A DNA stretch of 64,000 bases. It comes from Amycolatopsis nalaikhensis (GTDB lineage Bacteria; Actinomycetota; Actinomycetes; Mycobacteriales; Pseudonocardiaceae). The notes under the pieces are model-generated. The model had not been told where the DNA came from and searched no databases. It was given only the letters and a program-made list of their open reading frames with translations. The stretch's first letter is position 1; the number at the start of each line of letters is the position of its first letter. Shown piece by piece: positions 42,122 through 49,623 of this stretch. The position numbers were made by a program, and so were the translations under genes. The stretch spans positions 9,679,501 to 9,743,500 of the forward strand of contig NZ_CP127173.1 of the NCBI RefSeq assembly GCF_030264295.1, in the 5' to 3' direction.

Positions 42122-42137
42122 TGGACCACATAGTCCA
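42122..42137. promoter_or_regulatory. TGGAC-type operator, site 11
   Basis: TGGACCACATAGTCCA, perfect TGGAC-N6-GTCCA, between the divergent glycosylase (start 42096) and SDR (start 42189) genes. Confidence 0.83.
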
Positions 42138-42188
42138 CTCTGCGGCATGATGCCCGGCAAGACGACCACCCGGGACGGAGTGACCACC

Positions 42189-42935
42189 ATGTCGACACCC
42201 ACAGCCCTGATCACCGGCGGCACCAGCGGGATCGGTAAGGCCGCCGCCGAGGCCCTGCACGGCCGCGGATACCGCGTCGCGGTCACCGGGCAACGCCCGG
42301 AAAGCGTTGCCCGGGCGCGGGAGGAGCTGCCTGAGGACGTTCTCGTCCTGCGGGCCGACGCGCGCTCGCTCGCCGACACGGACCAGGTCATCGCCGAAGT
42401 CGGTGCCCGGTTCGGGAGCCTGACCACGCTGTTCCTGAACGCGGGCGTCAGCCTTCCGATGACGCTGGAGAACTACGACGAAGCCGCGTACGACGAGGTG
42501 TTCGCCGTCAACACCAAGGGCCAGTTCTTCACGCTGGCCAAGGCGTTGCCGCTGCTGACCGACGGCGCTTCCGTCATCGTCACCGTCGGCATCGGCGCCA
42601 CCCGCAGCCTCACCGGCAACAGCGTCGCGGCCGGGTCGCACGGCGCGATGCTGGCCATGCTCCCGACCCTCGCCCTCGAGCTCGCCCCGCGCCGCATCCG
42701 GATCAACGCGGTGAGCCCGGGGTTCACCGACACCCCGATGACGCGCACCGCGCTCGGCACGCAGACCGGCGACGTCGCGGGGACGATGACGGCGATGGCG
42801 GAGCAGAACCCGTTCGGCCGCCTCGCCCGCCCCGAGGACATCGCCGGGACCGTGGCATTCCTGGCTTCGGACGAGTCCGCCTACGTGACCGGTCAGGAAA
42901 TCGTCGTGTCGGGCGGCGCCGGGCTGGCCATCTGA
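42189..42935 (+). CDS. SDR-family protein lacking the catalytic Tyr-Lys pair
   Basis: A 248-residue short-chain dehydrogenase fold with cofactor motif ITGGTSGIGKAA near 8-19, LFLNAGVS near 86, and C-terminal RINAVSPGFTDTPM and GQEIVVSGGAGLAI. Where classic members have YxxxK, this reads SVAAGSHGAMLAM, so Tyr and Lys are missing. It may bind NAD(P) without ordinary catalysis or use another mechanism. ATG 42189 follows GGAG. It overlaps the 3' end of the convergent YjbR gene by about 43 bases. Confidence 0.83.
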   Translation: MSTPTALITGGTSGIGKAAAEALHGRGYRVAVTGQRPESVARAREELPEDVLVLRADARSLADTDQVIAEVGARFGSLTTLFLNAGVSLPMTLENYDEAAYDEVFAVNTKGQFFTLAKALPLLTDGASVIVTVGIGATRSLTGNSVAAGSHGAMLAMLPTLALELAPRRIRINAVSPGFTDTPMTRTALGTQTGDVAGTMTAMAEQNPFGRLARPEDIAGTVAFLASDESAYVTGQEIVVSGGAGLAI

Positions 42936-43312
42936 CCGCGGCCGACGGGGCCCGGGACGACCGGCCGCCGCGACCGCGGCAGCCCCTCGACCACCAGCTG
43001 GTAGGAGTCGAGCACGAGCTCCTCGACCAGCTCCTCGTCGACGGTGCCGCCGCCCGTCAGGGTGATCCAGTGCTTCTTATCCATGTGATAGCCGGGAGTG
43101 ATGTCCGCGTGCTGCTCGCGCAGGGCCGCGGCGTGGTCCGGGTCGGCCTTCAGGACCACGACCGGGTGACCCGGCAGGTCGGTCATGAGCAGGAAGACCT
43201 TCCCGCGCACCTTCCAGAGGTCCCAGTCGGGGTCGGACCGCCGCTCGAGGTCGGCGTCCGGGAGACCCGCGGCGCGGTCACCGGCGATCCGCTGCACCTG
43301 CTGTCCGTCCAT
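42893..43312 (-). CDS. MmcQ/YjbR family DNA-binding-like protein
   Basis: A 139-residue protein with KVFLLMTDLPGHPVVVLKAD near 40-57 and the family mark GYHMDKKHWITLTG near 73-86. YjbR/MmcQ proteins have a small double-wing fold and unclear function. ATG 43312 follows AAGGAG. It is divergent from an MDR gene with an operator between them. Confidence 0.83.
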   Translation of the reverse strand: MDGQQVQRIAGDRAAGLPDADLERRSDPDWDLWKVRGKVFLLMTDLPGHPVVVLKADPDHAAALREQHADITPGYHMDKKHWITLTGGGTVDEELVEELVLDSYQLVVEGLPRSRRPVVPGPVGRGQMASPAPPDTTIS

Positions 43313-43341
43313 GTGCTCGGCTCCTTCGGGGTGGACCTGAG

Positions 43342-43357
43342 TGGACTAAGTAGTCCA
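43342..43357. promoter_or_regulatory. TGGAC-type operator, site 12
   Basis: TGGACTAAGTAGTCCA, perfect with seven-base arms, between the divergent YjbR (start 43312) and MDR (start 43401) genes. Confidence 0.87.
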
Positions 43358-43400
43358 TAGTAGCTGCAACCGGACAACAGCACGAAGGGAAGTGGACCGG

Positions 43401-44345
43401 ATGAAGGCGATCGTGGTGACGGACGAGGCCGCGGGCCGGGCGGGGATGACGCTGGCGGAGCGTCCCGATCCGGACGTGGCGAAGCTGGCCGACCTCTCCG
43501 GGGCGAACTACGGTGACGTGGTCGTCGAGGTCCACGCGTCGGGGTTCACCTGGGACGAGCTGTCGTGGCCCTCGACCTGGGTCGACCGCCGCGGCCACGA
43601 CCGGACGCCGTCGATCCCCGGGCACGAGGTGGCCGGCGTGGTTTCCGCGCTGAGCTACGGCGCCGCCGGGCTGTCGGTCGGCCAGCGGGTGTTCGGCCTG
43701 ACGGACTGGACTCGCGACGGAACACTGGCGGAGTACGCGGTCGTCGAGGCGCGCAACCTGGCGCCGCTGCCCGGCGACGTCGACTTCACCACGGGTGCGG
43801 GCGTGGTCATGTCCGGCCTCACCGCGTGGCAGGGCCTGTTCGTGCACGGCCGCCTGGAGGCGGGACAACGTGTCCTCGTGCACGGCGCGGCCGGCGCCGT
43901 CGGCTCGATGGCGACGCAGCTCGCGCGCGAGGCGGGCGCCTACGTCATCGGCACCGGGCGCGCGGCCGACGCGCACACCGCGCGGGATTTCGGGGCGAAC
44001 GAGTACGTCGACCTGGAGAACGACGAGCTGGCCGACGTCGGCGGCGTGGACCTGGTGTTCGACGTGTTCGGCGGCGACCTCGGGGCACGCTCGGCGCGCC
44101 TGGTCCGGGCCGGCGGAACGCTGGTCACGATCGCCGGCCCGCCCGAGGTCCGGCCCGCCGAAGGCCGCACGATCGACTTCGTGGTCGAGGCCGACCGGAC
44201 GCAGCTGGGTGAGATCGTGCGGCGGGTCCGCGACGGGCGGGTGCGGACCAACATCGGCACCATCGCGGCCCTGGACGACGCCGTCGCCGCCTTCAACCCG
44301 GCCGGGCGCAAGAAGGGGAAGACGATCATCCGCGTCCGCCCGTAG
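43401..44345 (+). CDS. Zinc-binding-type quinone oxidoreductase, MDR paralogue B
   Basis: A 314-residue MDR enzyme, the closest relative of the gene at 14407-15324: same MKAIVVTD start, GHEVAGVVSAL, VFGLTDWTRDGTLAEYA, GAAGAVGSMATQLA and KGKTIIRVRP end. It differs by an extra segment near residues 24-36 (DVAKLADLSGANY). ATG 43401 matches the paralogue starts; a GTG nine bases upstream is possible. It is under a perfect operator. Confidence 0.87.
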   Translation: MKAIVVTDEAAGRAGMTLAERPDPDVAKLADLSGANYGDVVVEVHASGFTWDELSWPSTWVDRRGHDRTPSIPGHEVAGVVSALSYGAAGLSVGQRVFGLTDWTRDGTLAEYAVVEARNLAPLPGDVDFTTGAGVVMSGLTAWQGLFVHGRLEAGQRVLVHGAAGAVGSMATQLAREAGAYVIGTGRAADAHTARDFGANEYVDLENDELADVGGVDLVFDVFGGDLGARSARLVRAGGTLVTIAGPPEVRPAEGRTIDFVVEADRTQLGEIVRRVRDGRVRTNIGTIAALDDAVAAFNPAGRKKGKTIIRVRP

Positions 44346-44350
44346 CCGGG

Positions 44351-44999
44351 TCAGGACAGGAATTCGTGGGCCACGAGGTGGGCGCGGATGTTGCGCCGGG
44401 CGTCGAACATCGCCTTGTAGATGGCGTTGCGGTTGGTGTCCAGTTTCGCCGCGAGGGCGTCCATCGGGATGTTGTCGATGGCCAGCGCGACGAAGACGGT
44501 CCGCTGGCGCTCGGTCAGCGCGTTCTCGATGGCGTCACCGAGGGCGGCCCGCAGCTCGTTGGCCTCCACCTGCCGCAACGGTTCGTCGCCGGCGGCGGCC
44601 GGGGCCCGGTCGGTCTCGCCGCCGTCGGGGAACACGCGGTGGTCGCGCCAGAAGTGCCTGCCGACCTTCGTCGACACCTCGAGGATGACGAACTTGAACG
44701 CCCAGGTCTTGAACTGCGCGTCGCCGCGGAACTCGCCGATCTTGCGGGTGATCCGCATGAGCGCGTCGGCGGCGGCCTGGTGGGCCAGGTCCTCGAGCTT
44801 CCGGGCCGGTCAGCCGCAGGGCCGGCGACCTGCGGACGGTCTCTCCCCGCGCGATCTTGAAGAGCATCGCGTACAGCCGGCGGCAGGCGGCTTCGAAGGT
44901 CGGGCTGCCCGGGCTGAGTTCCCGGACCCAGTTCGCGGATTCGGGGTCGAAGCTCCGCCCGTCGACCAGGACGCGACCGTCCACTTCCGAGGTGGTCAT
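44351..44999 (-). pseudogene. Sigma-70-family (ECF-like) sigma factor, split by a single-base shift
   Basis: N-terminal part from ATG 44999 (MTTSEVDGRV ... YAMLFKIARGE) and C-terminal part (DLAHQAAADALMRITRKIGEF and FKTWAFKFVILEV as region 2; LTERQRTVFVALAIDNIPM ... NRNAIYKAMFDARRNI as region 4) are in different frames. Removing one base at the GGG at 44803-44805 joins them as RLTGRKLEDLAHQ, about 215 residues. The span is 649 bases, one over a multiple of three. It would direct RNA polymerase to a stress regulon. An operator lies 156 bases upstream. Confidence 0.78.
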
Positions 45000-45154
45000 G
45001 CGAACCGGGGTTTCGGCTCGGTGCCGGTGGTGCGTCTCGACCGGACGTGGAACACACCTGACGTCATGCCGCCTCCCCTCTCCACGATCGATCTTCGGCA
45101 CCCGCTCGAATCAGCCGGGCAAGCGCCTGGGGCCACTGCCATTTTTAGCAAAAC

Positions 45155-45170
45155 AGGACTAAAAAGTCCA
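45155..45170. promoter_or_regulatory. TGGAC-type operator, site 13
   Basis: AGGACTAAAAAGTCCA, one change from TGGAC-N6-GTCCA, between the MFS gene end (45173) and the sigma-factor-like gene. Confidence 0.7.
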
Positions 45171-45172
45171 GA

Positions 45173-46581
45173 TTATGGCGCCGGTCTCACCACCGCGGCG
45201 ATGGCGCCCGAGACGAACATGGCGGCGGCGCAGACCACGCACACCAGCCGGTAACCGGGCAGGAACTCCCCCGCCTGCGTATAGGAATCACCGGTGAGCC
45301 CCACCAGCGGGGGAAGACCCGCGACCCACACCAGGCCGGCGGTGCGCGCCACGGTGTTGTTGACCGCGGACGCGACGCCGACGTGGCCGCCCGGCAGGGA
45401 GGACAGGGCGACGGACGTCAACGGCGCCACCATCGTCGCGGTCCCGAGGCCGAAGACGCACTCGAGCGGGATCGCGACGCTCCAGAACCCGGTCTCCGGC
45501 CCCACTCGCAAGGCCAGCAGCGCCGCCGTGCCGCACAGCACGGGGCCGATGGTCAGCTGCGGTCCGGGCCCGATCCGGGCCGCGAGCCTGCCGCTGAGCC
45601 TCGACAGCGCGAGGCTGAGGACGGTGACCGGCACCATGGTGCCGCCCGCCTCGACGGGGCTGTACCCGGCGACCGTCTCGAGCGCGATCGTGAACATCAG
45701 GGAGAACACGGCGAACGCGCCGTAGATGACGAACGTGATCGCGGTGATGGCGACGAACGGCCTCGACCCCAGTGCCGCCGCGGGCAGCATCGGCGCCGGC
45801 GTTCGCCGTTCGTACCAGGCGAAGCCGGCCCCGCGCCGACGGCGACGACCGCGCTCCCCCAGCCCCACGGCCGCGTGGGGTCGGCAGGCAGCACGGTCAA
45901 CGCGTACGTCGCCGCCGCGAGGGCCGCGAACGCCAGCGCCGAACCACCCCAGTCCATTCCGGACGAACCTTCGTCGCGGGTCTCCGGGAGGTGGCGCAGG
46001 CTCACCACCAGCACGACGACGGCGACGGGCACGTTGATCAGGAAGATCCAGCGCCACGACCCGAGCGACAACAGCCACCCGCCGGCGAACGGCGCGAGCA
46101 CCCCGGCGATCCCGGCGAAGCCGGACCAGGTGCCGATCGCCACCGGGCGGTCGCCGGGCGCGATCGTCGACTGCAGGATGGCCATGCTCGCGGGCGCCAT
46201 CAGCGCACCGCCGACGCCCTGCAGGATTCGCGCCCCGACCAGGGTTCGCACGTCGGGAACGGCCGAGCACAGCACCGAGGCGAGGGTGAAAACCGCGACA
46301 CCGGCGAGAAAGATCCGCCTGCGCCCGTACCGGTCCCCCAGCCCGCCGGCGAGCAGGATCAGGGAGGCGAGGCTGAGCGTGTACCCGGTCACGGTCCACT
46401 GCAGCGACGCGAAGCTCGCGCCCAGGTCCCGGCCGATGTCGGGAAGGGCGACGGTCACGACGCTCGCGTCGATGCCCGCGATGCTGGCGCCGAGGACCGT
46501 CGCGACCAGAACCCGGCGGCCCTGCCGGGAGCGGATCGGAAAGCCCGCCGGTCGCGACAGGACAGCTTCCGAACCGGTCAC
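45173..46581 (-). pseudogene. DHA2-type MFS drug transporter, split by a single-base shift
   Basis: The N-terminal half (GTG 46581 after GGAGGGGG; GIDASVVTVALPDIGRDLG, LLAGGLGDRYGRRRIFL, LGSWRWIFLINVPV) and the C-terminal half (GFAWYERRTPAPML onward, several helices to AAVVRPAP) are in different frames. One more base in the CCCC at 45829-45832 would join them as VAVGAGAGFAWYERR, about 469 residues, the normal 14-helix size. The span of 1409 bases is one short of a multiple of three. It follows an aldo/keto reductase gene by 26 bases. Confidence 0.82.
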
Positions 46582-46607
46582 GCTGAGCCCCCTCCACGTG
46601 CTGGCCG

Positions 46608-47474
46608 TTACGGCCGGGGCACCACCCGATCGAGGTCGGCGACTTCGGCCGCCGTCAGCCGGATGTCGGCCGCGGCCACGTTCTCCGCCAGGTGCCGGAC
46701 GCTGAGCGTGCCGGGGGTGGGCAGCATCGCCGGCGAGCGGTTCAAGAGCCAGGCCAGCGCGATCTGGGCGGGCGAGACACCGCGCCGCCGGGCCGTCCCG
46801 GCCACCGGGCCGTCCACAGTGGCCAGTGCGCCGGTCGCCAGCGGCAGCCACGGGATGAACCCGATGCCCGCCGACTCCGCGTAGTCCACGAGCGGATCGG
46901 CCGCGCGGTTGACGAGGTTGTACTCGGCCTGGACCGTCGCGATGTCGGCGTGTTCACCGGCTTCCCGCAGCTCCGCCAGCGTCACCTCGGCCAGCCCGAT
47001 CCGCCCGATCTTCCCCTCGCGCTGCAGCTCGGTGAGCAGGCCGAGCTGGTCGGCGATCGGCGCGTGCGGGCTGAACCCGTGCAGCTGGAACAGCGGGATG
47101 CGGTCGAGCTTCAGGTACCACAGCCGCGTCTCGATCTGCTTCCGCAGGAACGAAGGCCGCGGCAACGGCTCCCACTCCCCTTGGGGCGTCCGGAGCAGCC
47201 CGCCCTTGATCATCAGCAGCAGATCGTCGGGAAACGGGCTCAGCGACTGGGCGATCAGCTCTTCGTAGTCGAACGGCCCGGACGACTCGGCGACGTCGAT
47301 GAGGTTCACCCCGAGGTCGACGGCCTCCCGGAGGACACGCTTGGCCTCGGCGGCGTCTTCGGGATGGCTCCAGACGCCGGACTCGCTCATCTGAGCGGTC
47401 CCGAGCCCGAGCCGGGTGATTTCGTGTCCGCCGATCGAGTAGGTACCGCATCGGTCGGGAAGGGTTCCGGGCAT
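46608..47474 (-). CDS. Aldo/keto reductase family protein, catalytic Tyr replaced
   Basis: A 288-residue (beta/alpha)8 aldo/keto reductase with GLGTAQM near 23, LIDVAESSG near 60, LLLMIKGGL near 87 and FQLHGF near 128. Of the Asp-Tyr-Lys-His tetrad, Asp, Lys and His are present but the Tyr place holds Ser (VAESSG instead of TAxxYG). It binds NADP presumably (C-terminal RHLAENVAAADI), but activity is doubtful or changed. ATG 47474. It is in a five-gene minus-strand group with two operators at its head. Confidence 0.85.
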   Translation of the reverse strand: MPGTLPDRCGTYSIGGHEITRLGLGTAQMSESGVWSHPEDAAEAKRVLREAVDLGVNLIDVAESSGPFDYEELIAQSLSPFPDDLLLMIKGGLLRTPQGEWEPLPRPSFLRKQIETRLWYLKLDRIPLFQLHGFSPHAPIADQLGLLTELQREGKIGRIGLAEVTLAELREAGEHADIATVQAEYNLVNRAADPLVDYAESAGIGFIPWLPLATGALATVDGPVAGTARRRGVSPAQIALAWLLNRSPAMLPTPGTLSVRHLAENVAAADIRLTAAEVADLDRVVPRP

Positions 47475-47501
47475 GGTCGTTTCTCTTTCGGCGTGCGTCG
47501 G

Positions 47502-48110
47502 TCAGGTTGCGGTGGGTTCTTCCGGCGGCGCCAGGCCGCCCGGCACGTCGAGGTCGTACCGGCGCAGGCGGAACACGTCGAGCCTCGTGCCGTAGTACTT
47601 GCCGGTCTGCCCGACCCAGTCCATGCCCATCCGCCGAGCGGCGGCCGCGCCACGCCGGTTCGCCGGACGCGCGACGGCGAAGATCTCGTCCACACCGGCC
47701 TCGAACGCGTAGTGGGCGACCGCGTCGCCGGCTTCACCGGCGTAACCGCGGCCCCACCGGTCCCGGGCGATCTGGACGCCGACCTCGAGGTCGATGTCGT
47801 CGGGCGGCAACGGCAGCAGCGAGACCGCGCCCACCACGCGCCCGCCGGTGCGTTCGGCGACCTTCCACCGGCCGACCGGCGGCTCGGCGGCCGGGCCCCA
47901 ACTGTCGAGCAGCCGCCGCATGGCGGCCAGGTCCGGCACCCGGTCCATGGCCGGTGCCAGCCACCGGGCCACTTCCCCGTCACCGAAGATGCTCAAGGCC
48001 GCTTCGGCGTCGGCGGTGGTCCACGGGGTCAGGTGGAGGCGAGCGGTCCGGATCGAGGGTCCGTCGATTTCGACCGCGTGCGATGCCCGGGGCAACTCCG
48101 CACCCCTCAA
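47502..48110 (-). CDS. GNAT acetyltransferase, RimJ/RimL type
   Basis: A 202-residue protein with RTARLHLTPWTTADAEA near 21-37, GVQIARDRWGRGYAGEA near 110-126 for acetyl-CoA and a long polar C-terminus. The TTG start overlaps the upstream acetyltransferase stop by four bases; no ATG fits the conserved N-terminus, so the TTG is accepted with some doubt. Substrate unknown. Confidence 0.78.
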   Translation of the reverse strand: MRGAELPRASHAVEIDGPSIRTARLHLTPWTTADAEAALSIFGDGEVARWLAPAMDRVPDLAAMRRLLDSWGPAAEPPVGRWKVAERTGGRVVGAVSLLPLPPDDIDLEVGVQIARDRWGRGYAGEAGDAVAHYAFEAGVDEIFAVARPANRRGAAAARRMGMDWVGQTGKYYGTRLDVFRLRRYDLDVPGGLAPPEEPTAT

Positions 48111-48448
48111 CGTTCGCGTGGCGCGCGGTCGGGCACCGTGGCCCGCCCGGGGAACCGGTCGTCGACCAGGTCCTTGTATTCGGGGTGGTCGGCGATGTAG
48201 TCCGCGACGAAGGTGCAGTAGTTGGTCAGCTTCTGGTCCCGGCTGCGCACATCGTCCAGTGCGTGCTTCACGAGCCGGGACGCGATGCCCCGGCCCCGGT
48301 ACCCGGGTTCGACGATCGTGTGGCTCAACGTCACCCGCTGCCCACCGCGCGGGACGTGGTAGACGATCATGCCGACGACCTGCCCGTCGACCACGGCTTC
48401 GTACGATCCCGTGTCGCCGTTGCGGCGGACGTCCATCTCGGCGGTCAT
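48107..48448 (-). CDS. GNAT-like N-acetyltransferase, YjdJ type
   Basis: A 113-residue compact GNAT with YEAVVDGQVVGMIVYH near 26, TLSHTIVEPGYRGRGIASRL near 50-69 and a C-terminal NYCTFVADYIADHPEY, the pattern of YjdJ-type acetyltransferases. ATG 48448 follows AGGAG. It is one base from the upstream gene and coupled to the downstream acetyltransferase. Confidence 0.82.
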   Translation of the reverse strand: MTAEMDVRRNGDTGSYEAVVDGQVVGMIVYHVPRGGQRVTLSHTIVEPGYRGRGIASRLVKHALDDVRSRDQKLTNYCTFVADYIADHPEYKDLVDDRFPGRATVPDRAPRER

Positions 48449-48449
48449 T

Positions 48450-48878
48450 TCACTTCTCCTGAGGTCTTCTTCCGGCATTGCGGCCGAAGGGCACGGTGAG
48501 GTGCCAGGTCGAATCTTCGAGCGGCGAACTCGGCACTTCGAACGTCGTGGTCCACTCGCTCCCGACGGCGCCCCCTTCGGAGAAGGTCAACGTCAGGGTG
48601 CAGGACCCGGTCCGCGGCACACCGCGGCCGGCGAGGTGGAGCACGTCCGGGATCATGCTCAGCAGGACCCCGTTGACGTGGAGTTCGTGGCGGCCGTCCG
48701 CCGCGCTCCCGCCCGGCCGGTGGGTCGTGGCGAGCATGATCTCGGTTTCGCCCAGCACCTGCGCGCTGATCGAGAGTTCCCACGGTGCCAGGTGGTCGCC
48801 GCCGTCGGTGGTCAGGACGGCCGACGACAGCTTCAGGGCCCCGGCGGACCTCGCCGCGAAACCCGGCTGCTCAGTCAC
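48450..48878 (-). CDS. Hypothetical protein, 142 aa
   Basis: A soluble, probably beta-rich protein (LSISAQVLGETEIML, ELHVNGVLLSMIPDV, TLTLTFSEGGAVGSEWTTTF). No family recognised. GTG 48878 has AAGG upstream. It leads a five-gene group (this gene, two acetyltransferases, aldo/keto reductase, MFS exporter) with two operator-like palindromes upstream. Confidence 0.7.
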   Translation of the reverse strand: MTEQPGFAARSAGALKLSSAVLTTDGGDHLAPWELSISAQVLGETEIMLATTHRPGGSAADGRHELHVNGVLLSMIPDVLHLAGRGVPRTGSCTLTLTFSEGGAVGSEWTTTFEVPSSPLEDSTWHLTVPFGRNAGRRPQEK

Positions 48879-48942
48879 GTGGTGGCCCTTCTCGCGACCG
48901 CTCGGCGCGGCTTCGTTCTCCGGCGCTCATCATGCCCCGAAG

Positions 48943-48958
48943 AGAACTATTTAGTCCA
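48943..48958. promoter_or_regulatory. TGGAC-type operator, site 14 (one arm degenerate)
   Basis: AGAACTATTTAGTCCA, two changes in the left arm relative to site 3 (TGGACTATTTAGTCCA); 64 bases before the 142-residue gene. Confidence 0.55.
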
Positions 48959-49007
48959 GTCTGTGTCGCGAAACGACGGCTATTGTCGGTCAGATCACGA
49001 CAAGAAC

Positions 49008-49023
49008 CGGACTGGAAGGTCCA
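49008..49023. promoter_or_regulatory. TGGAC-type operator, site 15
   Basis: CGGACTGGAAGGTCCA, one change from TGGAC-N6-GTCCA, 129 bases before the 142-residue gene and just after the DsbA-like gene end. Confidence 0.55.
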
Positions 49024-49035
49024 CCTAAAACTCGA

Positions 49036-49539
49036 TCACGACTGCGGCCGCACCGCCGAGCGGAGGGCCGGGAAGCTGACGCGGCCCCGGTAGACGCGGC
49101 CGTCGACGAACAGCGCGGGAGTGCCGCGGACGCCCAGCTCGGCCCCGGAGGTGTAGTCGGCCACGACGGCGGGCCGGAACCGCTGCACGGCGGTGCCGGT
49201 GACCTCGCCCGCCCCGATCCGCGCCGCGTAGGCCCGCAGGTGGACGTCCGTCAGCTCCATCTGGTGGGTGAGCAGCAAGTCGTGCATCTCCCAGAACAGC
49301 TCCCCCGACGCCTCGGCGGCCAGCGCCGCGGTGAGCGCGTACGGGTGGATCGTGAAGATCGGGAAGTGCCGGAACACCAAGCGGATCGAGCCGTCCGAGC
49401 CGTCGACCAGCTTGCGCAGCTCGGGTGCCGCCGCCGCGCAGTACGGGCATTCGAAGTCCCCGTACTCCACCACGGTCACCGAAGCCGACGGATTGCCGTA
49501 CACGTGGCGGTCGAGATCGACCTCGTTCGGTGTCGTCAC
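49036..49539 (-). CDS. DsbA/thioredoxin-like thiol oxidoreductase
   Basis: A 167-residue thioredoxin-fold protein with active site YGDFECPYCAAAAPEL near 26-41 and cis-Pro block GVRGTPALFVDGR near 137. No signal peptide is present, so it is predicted cytoplasmic, as in DsbA-like/FrnE-like proteins paired with NhaA. GTG 49539 follows GGAGGG. It is divergent from nhaA across 84 bases. Confidence 0.85.
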   Translation of the reverse strand: MTTPNEVDLDRHVYGNPSASVTVVEYGDFECPYCAAAAPELRKLVDGSDGSIRLVFRHFPIFTIHPYALTAALAAEASGELFWEMHDLLLTHQMELTDVHLRAYAARIGAGEVTGTAVQRFRPAVVADYTSGAELGVRGTPALFVDGRVYRGRVSFPALRSAVRPQS

Positions 49540-49623
49540 AGGCGATCCCTCCACGGCACGACGGGTCCAATCGGGACAGTGCTCGTCCGACGGTACCCGT
49601 TGCCCGTCAGGCATACTCGGCCT

